From contig JAEZCB010000257.1 in NCBI GenBank assembly GCA_023412755.1, forward strand, positions 1-26,423: 26,423 nt of DNA. Direction: 5' to 3'. How positions within the stretch are numbered: the stretch's first letter is position 1; each line of letters starts with the position of its first letter. The position numbers and the translations under genes were made by a program. The notes below the pieces were generated by a model that was not told the origin of the DNA, ran no database searches, and worked only from the letters and a program-made list of their open reading frames with translations. The stretch is from Bacteroidota bacterium (GTDB lineage Bacteria > Bacteroidota > Bacteroidia > Flavobacteriales_F > PHOS-HE28). Below, in pieces: positions 8,351 to 16,736 of the stretch.

Positions 8351-10134
8351 TCATGTCCACTTTCCGCACCCTTGCCTTCTGGCTCCTTACGGCTCCCATG
8401 CTCCTGGCCTGCGGTGGGGCGAAACCTGTGGCGGAAAGTGCTCCCATGCGCCCGGATCCGGAGCTGGCGGATCCTGGCCCGCAGCCCAAAGACAAGCGCG
8501 CTGAAGTGATGCGCCTCTTCATGGATGCCACGCAGGCCCGGCTCTCGGGTCAGTCCGCCAAGGCCATCTCCCTGTATCAGCAATGCCTTAAGCTGGATCC
8601 GCAGAATGATGCGGCCATGTTCGAGCTGAGCAAATTGTACCACCATTCCCAGGATCTTTCCGCGGCCATCGACATGGCACGGCGGGCGGTCAATACGGAC
8701 AAGGAGAACATCTGGTACCGCTTTCTGCTTGCGGACCTGTACCAGCAAGGAGGCAAAGTGGATGAGGCCATCGGCACATACAAAGAGATCGTGCAGCGGT
8801 GGCCGGAGCGGTATGAGGTCTACTTCGACCTGGCCAATTCTTTGGCGTACAGCGGCCGAGTTCCGGAGGCCATGCGTGTATATGCCGATGTGGAGCAGCG
8901 TTTCGGACTCAACGAGGAGGTGGTGCATCAGCAGTTCGCCATGCTGGTGGCCAACAGCAAGCTCGCCGAGGCAGAAGAGCTGGTGAAGCGGGCTATAAAG
9001 ACCTATCCCGCTACGCCCCAATATCAAGCGTTGCTCGCTGAGTTATATAACCAGCGGGGCGAACATGAGAAAGCATTGGAACTATACAAGAATGTTCTCG
9101 CATTGGATCCTTCAAACAGCATGTTGAGGATCGCCTTGGCGGAACACTATTACGGAATTGGCAAATTGGATGAAGCCTATCATCACCTCGGCGAAGCATT
9201 CCTGGATCCCGAACTGGACATCGACGCCAAGATGCAGGTGCTTATTGGATTCTTCGAGATGACCGATCAGGCCAACGTGAAGGCCGGTGATCGGGAGGGG
9301 CTCATTGAGCGGGCATACACATTGATCGAGGCTCTGGAGATCGCACATCCGGAAAGTGGCAAGCCCCACACCATCCATGGTGATTTCCTTCTACGCGACC
9401 AGCGTTTCGCAGAGGCGAGGGAAGAATTCCGGAAGGCGCTGGTATATGAAAAGGATAAGTTCCCGATCCACATCCAATTGCTGCAGCTGGATATGCAGCT
9501 TGGTGACTTCGCATCATTGGAAACGGATGCCCAGGAAGCGATCAGCCTCTTCCCCACAGTTCCAGAATTGTATCTCTTCCGTGGCATCGGCCTTTCCCAG
9601 TTGAACGAACACGATGAAGCTATCGAGAGTCTGATCATGGGCCGCGATCTGGTCGTGGACAATCCGCCCCTGCTCGCCCAGTTCTGGAGCAGCCTCGGTG
9701 ATGCGTACAATGCCGCTGGCGATCATGCCAATTCCGCACATGCTTATGAGCGTGCACTTGCGCTTGAACCAGACAACCCCAACACCCTCAATAACTACGC
9801 TTACCACTTAAGTGTACAGGGGGATGAATTGGAAAAGGCCGCGAAGATGAGCCGCCGATCCAACGAACTGGCTCCCGGGCAACCTTCCTACATGGACACT
9901 TATGCCTGGGTGCTTTTCAAATTGCGCCGGTACGACGATGCCCGGTCGTGGATCGAGCGCGCCATGCAGGCCGGTGGGGCCAATGAAGGTGTGATCGTGG
10001 AACATTACGGCGACATACTTTATGAATTGGGGGATAAGGATGGTGCCCTGCAACAATGGCGCGCAGCGCAGAAGCTGGGTGATGTGAGTGAGCACCTGGA
10101 ACAGAAGATAAACGAAGGCCGGCGGTTGGAATGA
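8347..10134 (+). CDS. TPR-repeat lipoprotein
   Basis: The 595-residue precursor starts with a lipoprotein signal peptide and lipobox ending LLAC (Cys22). Next comes a Pro-rich linker, then tetratricopeptide repeats over nearly the whole length; clear units include AISLYQQCLKLDPQND, ALELYKNVLALDPSN and AHAYERALALEPDNPNTLNNYAYHL. The mature protein is probably a periplasm-facing, lipid-anchored scaffold. The ATG at 8347 overlaps the preceding stop; the ATG at 8353 is an alternative and does not change the signal peptide. The downstream DUF4292 gene again overlaps by four bases. This TPR protein, DUF4292 and an M23/EnvC protein are regularly neighbours in Bacteroidota, which suggests a joint envelope role. 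The precise function is unknown. Confidence 0.88.
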   Translation: MIMSTFRTLAFWLLTAPMLLACGGAKPVAESAPMRPDPELADPGPQPKDKRAEVMRLFMDATQARLSGQSAKAISLYQQCLKLDPQNDAAMFELSKLYHHSQDLSAAIDMARRAVNTDKENIWYRFLLADLYQQGGKVDEAIGTYKEIVQRWPERYEVYFDLANSLAYSGRVPEAMRVYADVEQRFGLNEEVVHQQFAMLVANSKLAEAEELVKRAIKTYPATPQYQALLAELYNQRGEHEKALELYKNVLALDPSNSMLRIALAEHYYGIGKLDEAYHHLGEAFLDPELDIDAKMQVLIGFFEMTDQANVKAGDREGLIERAYTLIEALEIAHPESGKPHTIHGDFLLRDQRFAEAREEFRKALVYEKDKFPIHIQLLQLDMQLGDFASLETDAQEAISLFPTVPELYLFRGIGLSQLNEHDEAIESLIMGRDLVVDNPPLLAQFWSSLGDAYNAAGDHANSAHAYERALALEPDNPNTLNNYAYHLSVQGDELEKAAKMSRRSNELAPGQPSYMDTYAWVLFKLRRYDDARSWIERAMQAGGANEGVIVEHYGDILYELGDKDGALQQWRAAQKLGDVSEHLEQKINEGRRLE

Positions 10135-11018
10135 GGACCATCGCCAGAACGGGCCTGCTCCTGGCGATCTTCGGCCTGTATGCCTGCAAGAAGCCGTTGC
10201 CCCTTCTGCAGGCACGGGAAATACCGGCACGTTCAGCGGAGCGGCTCGTACAGCAGCTCCTTGCCAGTGAGCTGGATACATTCACCCATTACTCCGCACG
10301 CAGCAACATCACCTTGAAGCTGCCCGAAGGCAGCAGGAGCTTCAAAGCGCAGATCCGTGTTATCCGGGACAGTGCGGCCTGGGTAAGTGTCATTCCGGCA
10401 CTAGGTATCGAGGTGGCGCGGGTGTTGCTCACGCCGGACAGTTTGAAGCTGGTGGACAAGCTGAATGATCGATATTTCCTCGGAGACCATAAGACCGCGA
10501 AAGAAAAATTCGGCCTCCAGCCAGACCTCGATCTCTTCCTGATGGCTCTATCCGGCAGACCGATAGGCCTCGATCCAAATGAACGTTACCGTTCTGATCG
10601 CGAGGATGGCCAGTACGTGCTCACCAGCAGGGAAAAACGCCGGTTCGTAAGAGCCGCGGAGGATATCGCTCCGGGCGACACCCTACTGAGGGATCGTGAC
10701 ATGGGCGAACGGCGGCTTGAACGTACGTTGAGGAAGGCCGAAGAGCGGGAAGCGGTGGTGCATAGATATTGGATCGATCCCGAAACTTTCCGCGTTACCC
10801 GGGTGCAGATCATAGACCTGGCCAACGACCAAAGCGCCGACATCCGGTATGAGGAACGTGGTGGGCCCGAGCTCGGCCACCTGCCTACCCAGATCAGGAT
10901 CACACTTACGGATCCTGAACGCCAGGCCTCCGGCACCTTGGAACTATCCCGGATCGAACTTGAAGGGCCCCTTCAGGTATCCTTCAAAGTGCCGGAGAAG
11001 TACGAACCCATGCCGTGA
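10131..11018 (+). CDS. DUF4292 family lipoprotein (LolB/LolA-like fold suspected)
   Basis: The 295-residue precursor has a short lipoprotein signal peptide ending LYAC (Cys19). The mature part opens with strands that alternate like the LolA/LolB half-barrel: SARSNITLKLPEG, then FKAQIRVIRDSAAWVSVIPALGIEVARVLLTPDSLKLVD in short segments, followed by NDRYFLGD. It ends in further beta strands (IRITLTDPE, GTLELSRIELEGPLQVSFKVP). DUF4292 is a Bacteroidota family without a proven function as far as I know. The similarity to lipoprotein-carrier folds is my inference from the strand pattern, not a database result. The start overlaps the TPR gene by four bases, so the two lipoproteins are probably made together. 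A plausible role is lipoprotein or lipid handling at the outer membrane. Confidence 0.82.
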   Translation: MRTIARTGLLLAIFGLYACKKPLPLLQAREIPARSAERLVQQLLASELDTFTHYSARSNITLKLPEGSRSFKAQIRVIRDSAAWVSVIPALGIEVARVLLTPDSLKLVDKLNDRYFLGDHKTAKEKFGLQPDLDLFLMALSGRPIGLDPNERYRSDREDGQYVLTSREKRRFVRAAEDIAPGDTLLRDRDMGERRLERTLRKAEEREAVVHRYWIDPETFRVTRVQIIDLANDQSADIRYEERGGPELGHLPTQIRITLTDPERQASGTLELSRIELEGPLQVSFKVPEKYEPMP

Positions 11019-11126
11019 TCCATCCGTGGCTGTGGGTAAATGCCTCCGCCGCACAATTCCCAAATGGGCTCGCAAAGCGATCTTCGCACTACGCGCACCG
11101 CATTCGAACGCATGGCCAGGCAGAAC

Positions 11127-12359
11127 ATGATCCTTATCCACCCACCATGGAAACTGGTACGGTGGTGCATGCTCGGTCTGTGCATCATCATGCTGGCCGG
11201 GGCACAGGCACAGGATCGGAAAGAACTCGAGCGCAAGAGAGAAGCACTGGATAAGCAGATCCGCACCACCACGGCCTTGATCGAACAGGCGCGGCGGGAG
11301 CAGCGGGTAACACAGGAGCAGCTTCAATTGCTGGAGCAGCAGATCCAGGCGCGGGAACAACTGATCCGCACCATGAACAATGAGTTGAAGCGGGTGGACC
11401 AGCGGATCCAGGAGGATGAGGCAATGGTCATCTCCCTCAAGAACGATATGGAGGTCCTGAAGGAAGAGTATGGCCGCATGCTCCAATTCGCTTACCGGAA
11501 CCGCAGTGCTTATGACCGCATGAGCTACATCTTCGCTGCGAACAGCTTCCAGCAAGGATTCAAGCGGTCGCGCTACCTGCAGCAGATCGGGGAGCAACGG
11601 GAACGGCAGGCGGCCTTGATCACAGAAACGCAGGCCACCTTGGAGGAACGGCTCGCGAGTTTGAAAGAGCAGCGTGATGAAAAGAACCGCCTGGTGAGCC
11701 AGCAACTCGCGGAGAAACAACGCCTTGCCAAAGATCGCAGTGGCCAGCACAACGCACTTACCTCCCTGAAAAAAGAAGAGACCAAGCTGAAGGATACCCA
11801 GCGGAAACAGGAAAAACAGCGCAAGGATCTGGACAACGCGATCCGTAAGGCCATAGAAGCTGAATTGAAACCGAAGGCGGGTTCGGCGGCGGGGACAAAG
11901 CTCGACCTCACCCTGACCCCTGAAGCGAAGGAATTGAATGCCGATTTCGAAAAGAATCGGGGCAAACTCCCGTGGCCAGTGGAAAAAGGCGTGATCACAA
12001 GCCGTTTTGGCAAGCAGCCACATCCGGTGTTGAAGGGGATCACCATAGAGAACAATGGCATCGACATCACCACGGAAAAGGGCGCAGCCGTGCGGGCGCT
12101 TTTCCGGGGGGAAGTGAGCAGTGTGATCGTGATCCCCGGAGCAGGCAAGGCGGTGATCGTTAGCCACGGTGCATACCGGAGCGTGTATAGCAACCTGCGC
12201 GAAGTGAGCGTGGCGAAGGGCCAGAAGGTGGACACCAAACAGACCTTGGGCACCGTGCTCACCGATGATGATGGAAGCAAGGCCCACATAGAGATCTGGA
12301 AAGTGACGGCCGATGGTCTGGTGAAAGTGGATCCCTACCTCTGGGTCTATCATGAATAA
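11127..12359 (+). CDS. EnvC-like murein hydrolase activator with degenerate M23 (LytM) domain
   Basis: A signal peptide (about 28 residues, ending AGAQA) is followed by a long coiled coil of Glu/Gln/Arg-rich heptads (about 30-250). A C-terminal LytM/M23 domain starts near LPWPVEKGVITSRFG. Zinc ligands are incomplete: the first His of the HxGxD motif is Asn309 (NNGIDI, Asp313 kept), and the last motif reads KAHIEIW (His387 kept, Lys385 at the other His position). YSNL replaces Y-x-HL. That pattern fits EnvC/NlpD-type proteins, which do not cut peptidoglycan but switch on amidases during cell separation. The open frame begins at 11040; ATG 11127 is chosen because the signal peptide follows directly, with ATG 11112 as alternative. 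It lies 108 bases after the DUF4292 gene and has at best a weak -7-like GATCTTCG at 11079. Confidence 0.88.
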   Translation: MILIHPPWKLVRWCMLGLCIIMLAGAQAQDRKELERKREALDKQIRTTTALIEQARREQRVTQEQLQLLEQQIQAREQLIRTMNNELKRVDQRIQEDEAMVISLKNDMEVLKEEYGRMLQFAYRNRSAYDRMSYIFAANSFQQGFKRSRYLQQIGEQRERQAALITETQATLEERLASLKEQRDEKNRLVSQQLAEKQRLAKDRSGQHNALTSLKKEETKLKDTQRKQEKQRKDLDNAIRKAIEAELKPKAGSAAGTKLDLTLTPEAKELNADFEKNRGKLPWPVEKGVITSRFGKQPHPVLKGITIENNGIDITTEKGAAVRALFRGEVSSVIVIPGAGKAVIVSHGAYRSVYSNLREVSVAKGQKVDTKQTLGTVLTDDDGSKAHIEIWKVTADGLVKVDPYLWVYHE

Positions 12360-12393
12360 AGGCTGAAAACATGGTCCATCGAGGCCATATGAC

Positions 12394-12401
12394 TACCTTT
12401 G
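12394..12401 (+). promoter_or_regulatory. -7 promoter element upstream of tatA
   Basis: TACCTTTG is an exact match to the Bacteroidota -7 consensus TAnnTTTG. It sits 25 bases before the tatA ATG and just after the upstream gene's stop. No good -33 TTG was found. It would let tatA-gatA be transcribed separately from the envelope cluster. Confidence 0.6.
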
Positions 12402-12425
12402 TCCTTCATTCCAAGCCCCTTCCCC

Positions 12426-12626
12426 ATGACCACCCTACCCATGATCGTTTTGTTCGGCGCCATCGGCCCCTGGCAGATCGTGCTGATCGTGGTGGTGCTC
12501 CTTCTGCTCTTCGGCGGCAAAAAGATCCCTGAACTCATGCGCGGCCTTGGCCAGGGAATGAAAGAGTTCAAGGATGCCAGCCGGAACGAAGAAAAGGAAG
12601 CACCGCGGTCCGAGGAAAGGAAGTAG
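12426..12626 (+). CDS. tatA: Twin-arginine translocase subunit TatA/TatE
   Basis: Small inner-membrane protein (66 residues) of the Tat pathway, which exports folded, often cofactor-containing proteins. It shows the family plan: a short N-terminal stretch, one membrane helix (about residues 8-27, GPWQIVLIVVVLLLLFGG), the FGGKKIPEL hinge, an amphipathic helix MRGLGQGMKEFKDA and a charged tail. ATG 12426 is preferred; a TTG at 12399 overlaps the promoter element, and ATG 12441 would shorten the N-terminus. gatA starts 12 bases after its stop. No tatC is present in the window. Confidence 0.93.
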   Translation: MTTLPMIVLFGAIGPWQIVLIVVVLLLLFGGKKIPELMRGLGQGMKEFKDASRNEEKEAPRSEERK

Positions 12627-12638
12627 GCGTTCGTCCGC

Positions 12639-14039
12639 GTGAGCACCCATACCATTCAACACCCATTGCGTCCTCTGGTCCGAAAGGGATCCGTGGAGGA
12701 ACGTGTGAAAGAAGCGCTTCGGAAAGCCGATCAGGCCAGGGAACTCAATGCCTTTTTGGAAGTCTTCGAGGAAACGGCATTGGAACAGGCCGTGGCCGTG
12801 GATGAAAGCATTCGCAACGGTGATGCTGGGCCACTCGCCGGCATGGTAGTGAGCATCAAGGACAACATCTGCCTCAAAGGCCATCGTGTTGGCGCGGCAT
12901 CCCGGATCCTCGAAGGATTCACGTCCTTGTATACGGCAACCGCCGTAGAGCGAATGATCACCGCTGGCGCGGTGATCCTCGGGCGCACCAACTGCGATGA
13001 GTTCGCGATGGGCAGCTCCAACGAGAACAGCGCCTATGGCAAAGTGCGCAATCCGGTCGATCCGAATAAGGTACCTGGTGGCTCCAGCGGAGGTGCCGCA
13101 GCATCCGTGGCCGGTGGAATGGCGCATGCCGCACTGGGTTCCGATACCGGGGGAAGCATTCGGCAGCCCGCTTCGTTCACCGGCACCATCGGATTGAAGC
13201 CTACGTACGGCCGCATCAGCCGCTATGGCCTGATCGCTTTCGCCAGCAGTTTCGACCAGATCGGGCCTTTCACGGAGACGATCGAGGATGCTGCTACGCT
13301 ATATCAGACCATGGCCGGGCGTGACCCGAACGACAGTACCACCAGCAGCAGACCGGTTGAGCCGGTCACATTGGAACATCCTGGAAAGCTCAGGATAGCC
13401 TATTACCGCGAGGGTATCGAAGGAGAGGGCATCGATCCAGAGATAGTGGCACATATGCAGGGCCACATCGCCCGGCTTAAGGCCGATGGACATGTGGTGG
13501 AACAGATCGAACTACCATTGCTCGAACACCTTGTTCCCACATATTACATACTGGCCACGGCGGAAGCCAGCAGCAATCTGGCCAGGTTCGATGGGGTGCA
13601 CTTCGGCCACCGTAGCGGTAGTGCCCAAGGTGTGGAGGAGACCTACCGAAAAAGCAGGTCGGAAGGTTTTGGAGCTGAGGTGGAACGCCGCATCCTACTC
13701 GGGACCTTCGTGCTCAGTTCTGGCTATTATGATGCATATTATGCGAAGGCGCAGCGCGTACGGAGGATCATCCGCGACAATACCCTCGCCACATTCGAAC
13801 GCTACGATCTGATCATGCTACCCACCTGTCCGGCCACTGCATTTGAACATGGCGCGATCAAGGATCCCGTATCCATGTATCTGCAGGACATTTTCACCGT
13901 ACAGGCCAACCTTGCTGGAGTGCCCGCCATCAGCATTCCCACCGGTACACACAGTAATGGGCTGCCATTCGGTACGCAACTCATGGCGGCACCGTTCGCA
14001 GAAGCACGCTTGCTGGCGGCTGCCCGCCATCTGTTCTGA
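12639..14039 (+). CDS. gatA: Glutamyl-tRNA(Gln) amidotransferase subunit A
   Basis: Amidase subunit of GatCAB, which turns Glu-tRNA(Gln) (and Asp-tRNA(Asn) where used) into the amidated form; GatA releases ammonia from glutamine. The amidase signature is complete: catalytic Lys74 in VSIKDN, the cis-Ser at 150 in GGSSGG, the nucleophile Ser173 in GSDTGGSIRQPA, then FTGTIGLKPTYGRISRYGLIAFASSFDQIGP in parts. The start is GTG at 12639, only 12 bases after tatA. The 466-residue length is close to the family norm. asnS is also present in this window, so the likely need for GatCAB is Gln-tRNA. gatB and gatC are not nearby. The stop is three bases from that of the convergent neighbour. Confidence 0.95.
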   Translation: MSTHTIQHPLRPLVRKGSVEERVKEALRKADQARELNAFLEVFEETALEQAVAVDESIRNGDAGPLAGMVVSIKDNICLKGHRVGAASRILEGFTSLYTATAVERMITAGAVILGRTNCDEFAMGSSNENSAYGKVRNPVDPNKVPGGSSGGAAASVAGGMAHAALGSDTGGSIRQPASFTGTIGLKPTYGRISRYGLIAFASSFDQIGPFTETIEDAATLYQTMAGRDPNDSTTSSRPVEPVTLEHPGKLRIAYYREGIEGEGIDPEIVAHMQGHIARLKADGHVVEQIELPLLEHLVPTYYILATAEASSNLARFDGVHFGHRSGSAQGVEETYRKSRSEGFGAEVERRILLGTFVLSSGYYDAYYAKAQRVRRIIRDNTLATFERYDLIMLPTCPATAFEHGAIKDPVSMYLQDIFTVQANLAGVPAISIPTGTHSNGLPFGTQLMAAPFAEARLLAAARHLF

Positions 14040-14042
14040 TCC

Positions 14043-14549
14043 TCAAGGTCTCAGCTCGCCTTCGATCCCATCATCGCGGCCGGCACCGGTGACCGCCGAT
14101 GCAGCGATCTTTGCCATGGCCACGAACCTGCCATGCTTTGTGTCCCAGTAGTGACCTTCCTGCGCACGCACGCGGATCACTGTGAGATCGGGATCTTCCA
14201 CTCCATTGGGGAACCAGGTCTTGGCCATAGGTGACCAGAGTTCCTTTTTCAGCTCGTGATCATCCAGCTCCTCCGCTTCGCCCAGAATAGAGAGGTATTC
14301 CGCATTGTCCCTATTGGCATAGATCAGCTGCACTTGAGGATCACGGCGGATGTCCGAATCCTTCATGCTACTGCGCGAACTGAGGAACCAGATGCAGCCA
14401 TCGTCATCGATGCGTTGGGTGGCCATGGGACGCGTGGGGATCGGTCTGTCGCCGAGGCTTGTGAGGAACATGCAGATCGGCATTTCATCGGCCAGGTCCT
14501 GGATCTTCTTGATCGCGTTGGTGCCATGCAGGGAACGTTCTTCGCTCAT
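14043..14549 (-). CDS. PNPOx-like flavin-binding protein (general stress protein 26 type)
   Basis: The 168-residue protein fits the pyridoxamine-5'-phosphate-oxidase-like split-barrel family. Visible features are MCFLTSL-type strands (MPICMFLTSLGDRPIPTRPM in part), CIWFLSSRSSMKDSDIRRDPQVQL and YLSILGEAEEL, followed by KTWFPNG and HYWDTKHGRFVAMAKI. This order matches the general stress protein 26 branch (Pyrid_ox_like), whose members bind flavin; substrates are generally unknown. ATG 14549 (MSEERSLHG) is chosen over the open-frame start at 14603, because the extra 18 residues look non-coding. It faces gatA tail to tail with a three-base gap and is divergent from the histidine kinase gene. Confidence 0.8.
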   Translation of the reverse strand: MSEERSLHGTNAIKKIQDLADEMPICMFLTSLGDRPIPTRPMATQRIDDDGCIWFLSSRSSMKDSDIRRDPQVQLIYANRDNAEYLSILGEAEELDDHELKKELWSPMAKTWFPNGVEDPDLTVIRVRAQEGHYWDTKHGRFVAMAKIAASAVTGAGRDDGIEGELRP

Positions 14550-14647
14550 GTTGAATGGATCTTTGAACCGATGGTCCACAAGCAACGGACCGATCCAAAG
14601 CACCCATGAAATAGTGTGGGATCACGACGCTTTCAGCGAAGCGCTCG

Positions 14648-14655
14648 CATCTTTG
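14648..14655 (+). promoter_or_regulatory. Candidate -7 element for the histidine kinase gene
   Basis: CATCTTTG has one mismatch (C for T) against TAnnTTTG and lies 36 bases before the GTG at 14691. It falls inside the coding region if the upstream GTG 14616 were used, which supports the later start. Confidence 0.35.
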
Positions 14656-14690
14656 ATCGTTCACCACACACCTTGCATTTCCTCAACCGC

Positions 14691-16736
14691 GTGAAAAGAT
14701 CGACCATAGCCGGTACGCTGTTCCTGATCATGATCGGAGTATATGCGAGCCCGATAATGGCACAAGGTCCCGATCAGGAAACCGCGCTCGAACGCATGCG
14801 CTCGTTGCGTGAAGTGAGCCGCAATGAAGATCCTGTGGTGGGCGGACCGGCAGCTCGCGCGCTGATCAGGATCTCGGACAGTTTGCAGAACGCAGGCTGG
14901 CGTTACCCTGAGGTACAGGAACACAAAGGAGCAGGAATTTGGAATTATGGCCGCCATTACGCCCGGCGGAATATGGACGACAGCGCGACGGCCTGGTACA
15001 ACAATGCGCTGGATCATTGGCGTTCCACCGGCAATGAAAAGATGATCGCCTTCGGTGAACAATTCCTCGCGGAGCAAATGATCGATCATGGAAAAGCTGC
15101 CGATGCGTTGCCCATGCTCGATCGTGTGCTGGAATTCCGCCAGGCCACAGCCGATACGGCCGGCATTGCGGCAGCCCTTACGGCGATCGCACTGGCACGC
15201 TACATGACCGGTGATTTTGCCGCGGCGCTGGAGTATAACCGGCGATCACTTCGACTTTCGGAGGCTCGCGGTCTTGTAGGAGCCGTAGCATGGAATCTAT
15301 TACGCATTGGATTGGTGTACCAGGATCAGCAACGGCCCGATACAGCACTGGCCTATTACGATAGATCGGTGAAGGCCTTTCTTTTGAATGGTGATACACT
15401 GGGCGTGATCACACCCCTGAACAATGCGGCACTGATCCACCTTGATCATAATGCACCGGAAGAAGCATTGCAGCTCTGCCAGCGCGGTCTTTCGCTGGTG
15501 GACCGCAACGTGCACCCTGGACCGACGAGCATCCTGACATCGACCCTGGGAACGGTGCATCGTGCGCTTGGTGAGATGGATCGCGCGATCGCTTTGGGTG
15601 AACAGGCGTTGATCGATGTTGCGCACAGCCCGGTGGTGGACTACAAGGCTACGGTGCTGATCAACCTCGCACGATCGCTGCATGCCTACGGCGATCACCG
15701 GCGTGCATTGCGGATCGCTCGGGAAGCGGAGGAACTATTTCGCCCGCTGGAACTTTCGTTGCACCGCGAGATGTTCCTCGAAGAACTGCTGGCATCGATA
15801 AACGATGGTTTGGGCAATTCACAGGAAGCGCTAGCACATCATAAGCGTTATGCGGTTTTGAAGGACAGTGTAGCGAACGAGAACATCAGGCGTGAACTGC
15901 AGCGGTACGAGCTGTTCGCGCAAGCGTTGCGCGACAGCTTACGGCATGCCACGGAAGTGGAACGGCTGGAAACAGCCCGGACGATCGAAAGTCTCCGTGC
16001 GGATCGCACGCGCAACAACGCGATCGCCTTCGGTATGGTCGCGGTGCTGCTGATCGCAGGCGGCGCCGGTTTCTTTATTACGGATCGGAAGCGGAGGCAG
16101 GCGAAGCATGAAAAAGAAGCGGCCGAACTGGAGACACAGGCGCTGCGCAGCCAGATGAATCCGCACTTCATCTTCAATGCGCTGAACTCGATCAACGCGT
16201 TCGTGCAGCAGAGCGATCCAGACCGCGCCACCACCTTCCTTACCAAATTCGCTCGGTTGATGCGGCTGGTGCTGGAGAACAGCCGCCAGGCCGAGGTGCC
16301 GCTGAAGGACGATCTGGAGGCGCTGGATCTTTACATGCAACTGGAACGGATCCGCAGCGGCGAAAAATTCGATCACCGGATCGAAGTGGATCCCGCGATC
16401 GACCAGGAATATGTGTTGGTGCCGCCGCTGGTGGTTCAGCCTTTCGTGGAGAACGCGATCTGGCATGGCATGGCGGGCAGGGAAGGCCAAGGCCGGATCA
16501 GTCTAAGGATCGAAATGCGTGGCGATGACCTTCTGCTGGCGATCGAGGATGATGGCGTGGGCCGGAAAGCCGCCGAGGCCAACAAGCCCAATGCACCGAA
16601 GAAACGGTCCCTGGCCACGGTGATCACACGTGCACGGCTGGATCTGGTTGAAAAGCAGCGGGGAAGACCGGCGGGATTCCGGATCATTGATCTGGAGCGG
16701 GGAACGCGGGTGGAGCTGACATTGCCGTTGGAGTGA
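14691..16736 (+). CDS. TPR-containing LytS-type sensor histidine kinase, no adjacent response regulator
   Basis: The 681-residue protein begins with a signal peptide (VKRSTIAGTLFLIMIGVYAS then PIMA-Q). TPR-like helical repeats run from about 40 to 390 (for example TALAYYDRSVKAFLLNGD). A coiled coil comes next, then one membrane segment (about 442-462), then a cytoplasmic HisKA_7TM/LytS-type kinase. The phosphoacceptor box is SQMNPHFIFNALNSIN with His492; the N box is PFVENAIWHG with Asn588, followed by IEDDGVGRK. Such kinases usually pair with LytTR-domain response regulators, but none is encoded next to it; neighbours are a PNPOx-like gene and asnS. The input would be periplasmic, through the TPRs. 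The start is GTG 14691, chosen for the signal peptide and upstream -7 element; GTG 14616 is the longer alternative. Confidence 0.88.
   Translation: MKRSTIAGTLFLIMIGVYASPIMAQGPDQETALERMRSLREVSRNEDPVVGGPAARALIRISDSLQNAGWRYPEVQEHKGAGIWNYGRHYARRNMDDSATAWYNNALDHWRSTGNEKMIAFGEQFLAEQMIDHGKAADALPMLDRVLEFRQATADTAGIAAALTAIALARYMTGDFAAALEYNRRSLRLSEARGLVGAVAWNLLRIGLVYQDQQRPDTALAYYDRSVKAFLLNGDTLGVITPLNNAALIHLDHNAPEEALQLCQRGLSLVDRNVHPGPTSILTSTLGTVHRALGEMDRAIALGEQALIDVAHSPVVDYKATVLINLARSLHAYGDHRRALRIAREAEELFRPLELSLHREMFLEELLASINDGLGNSQEALAHHKRYAVLKDSVANENIRRELQRYELFAQALRDSLRHATEVERLETARTIESLRADRTRNNAIAFGMVAVLLIAGGAGFFITDRKRRQAKHEKEAAELETQALRSQMNPHFIFNALNSINAFVQQSDPDRATTFLTKFARLMRLVLENSRQAEVPLKDDLEALDLYMQLERIRSGEKFDHRIEVDPAIDQEYVLVPPLVVQPFVENAIWHGMAGREGQGRISLRIEMRGDDLLLAIEDDGVGRKAAEANKPNAPKKRSLATVITRARLDLVEKQRGRPAGFRIIDLERGTRVELTLPLE

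Noticed and set aside
7930..9027. 365-codon minus-strand frame opposite the nucleotidyltransferase and TPR genes
   Set aside because: It mirrors two strong plus-strand genes and has no recognisable domain.
10944..12353. 469-codon minus-strand frame opposite the EnvC-like gene
   Set aside because: It is a shadow of a well-supported coiled-coil and LytM protein on the plus strand; no domain is recognisable.
6888..12359. A defence or mobile island
   Set aside because: All genes are conserved housekeeping or envelope families with uniform base composition; no integrase, transposase, attachment repeat or toxin-like gene was seen.
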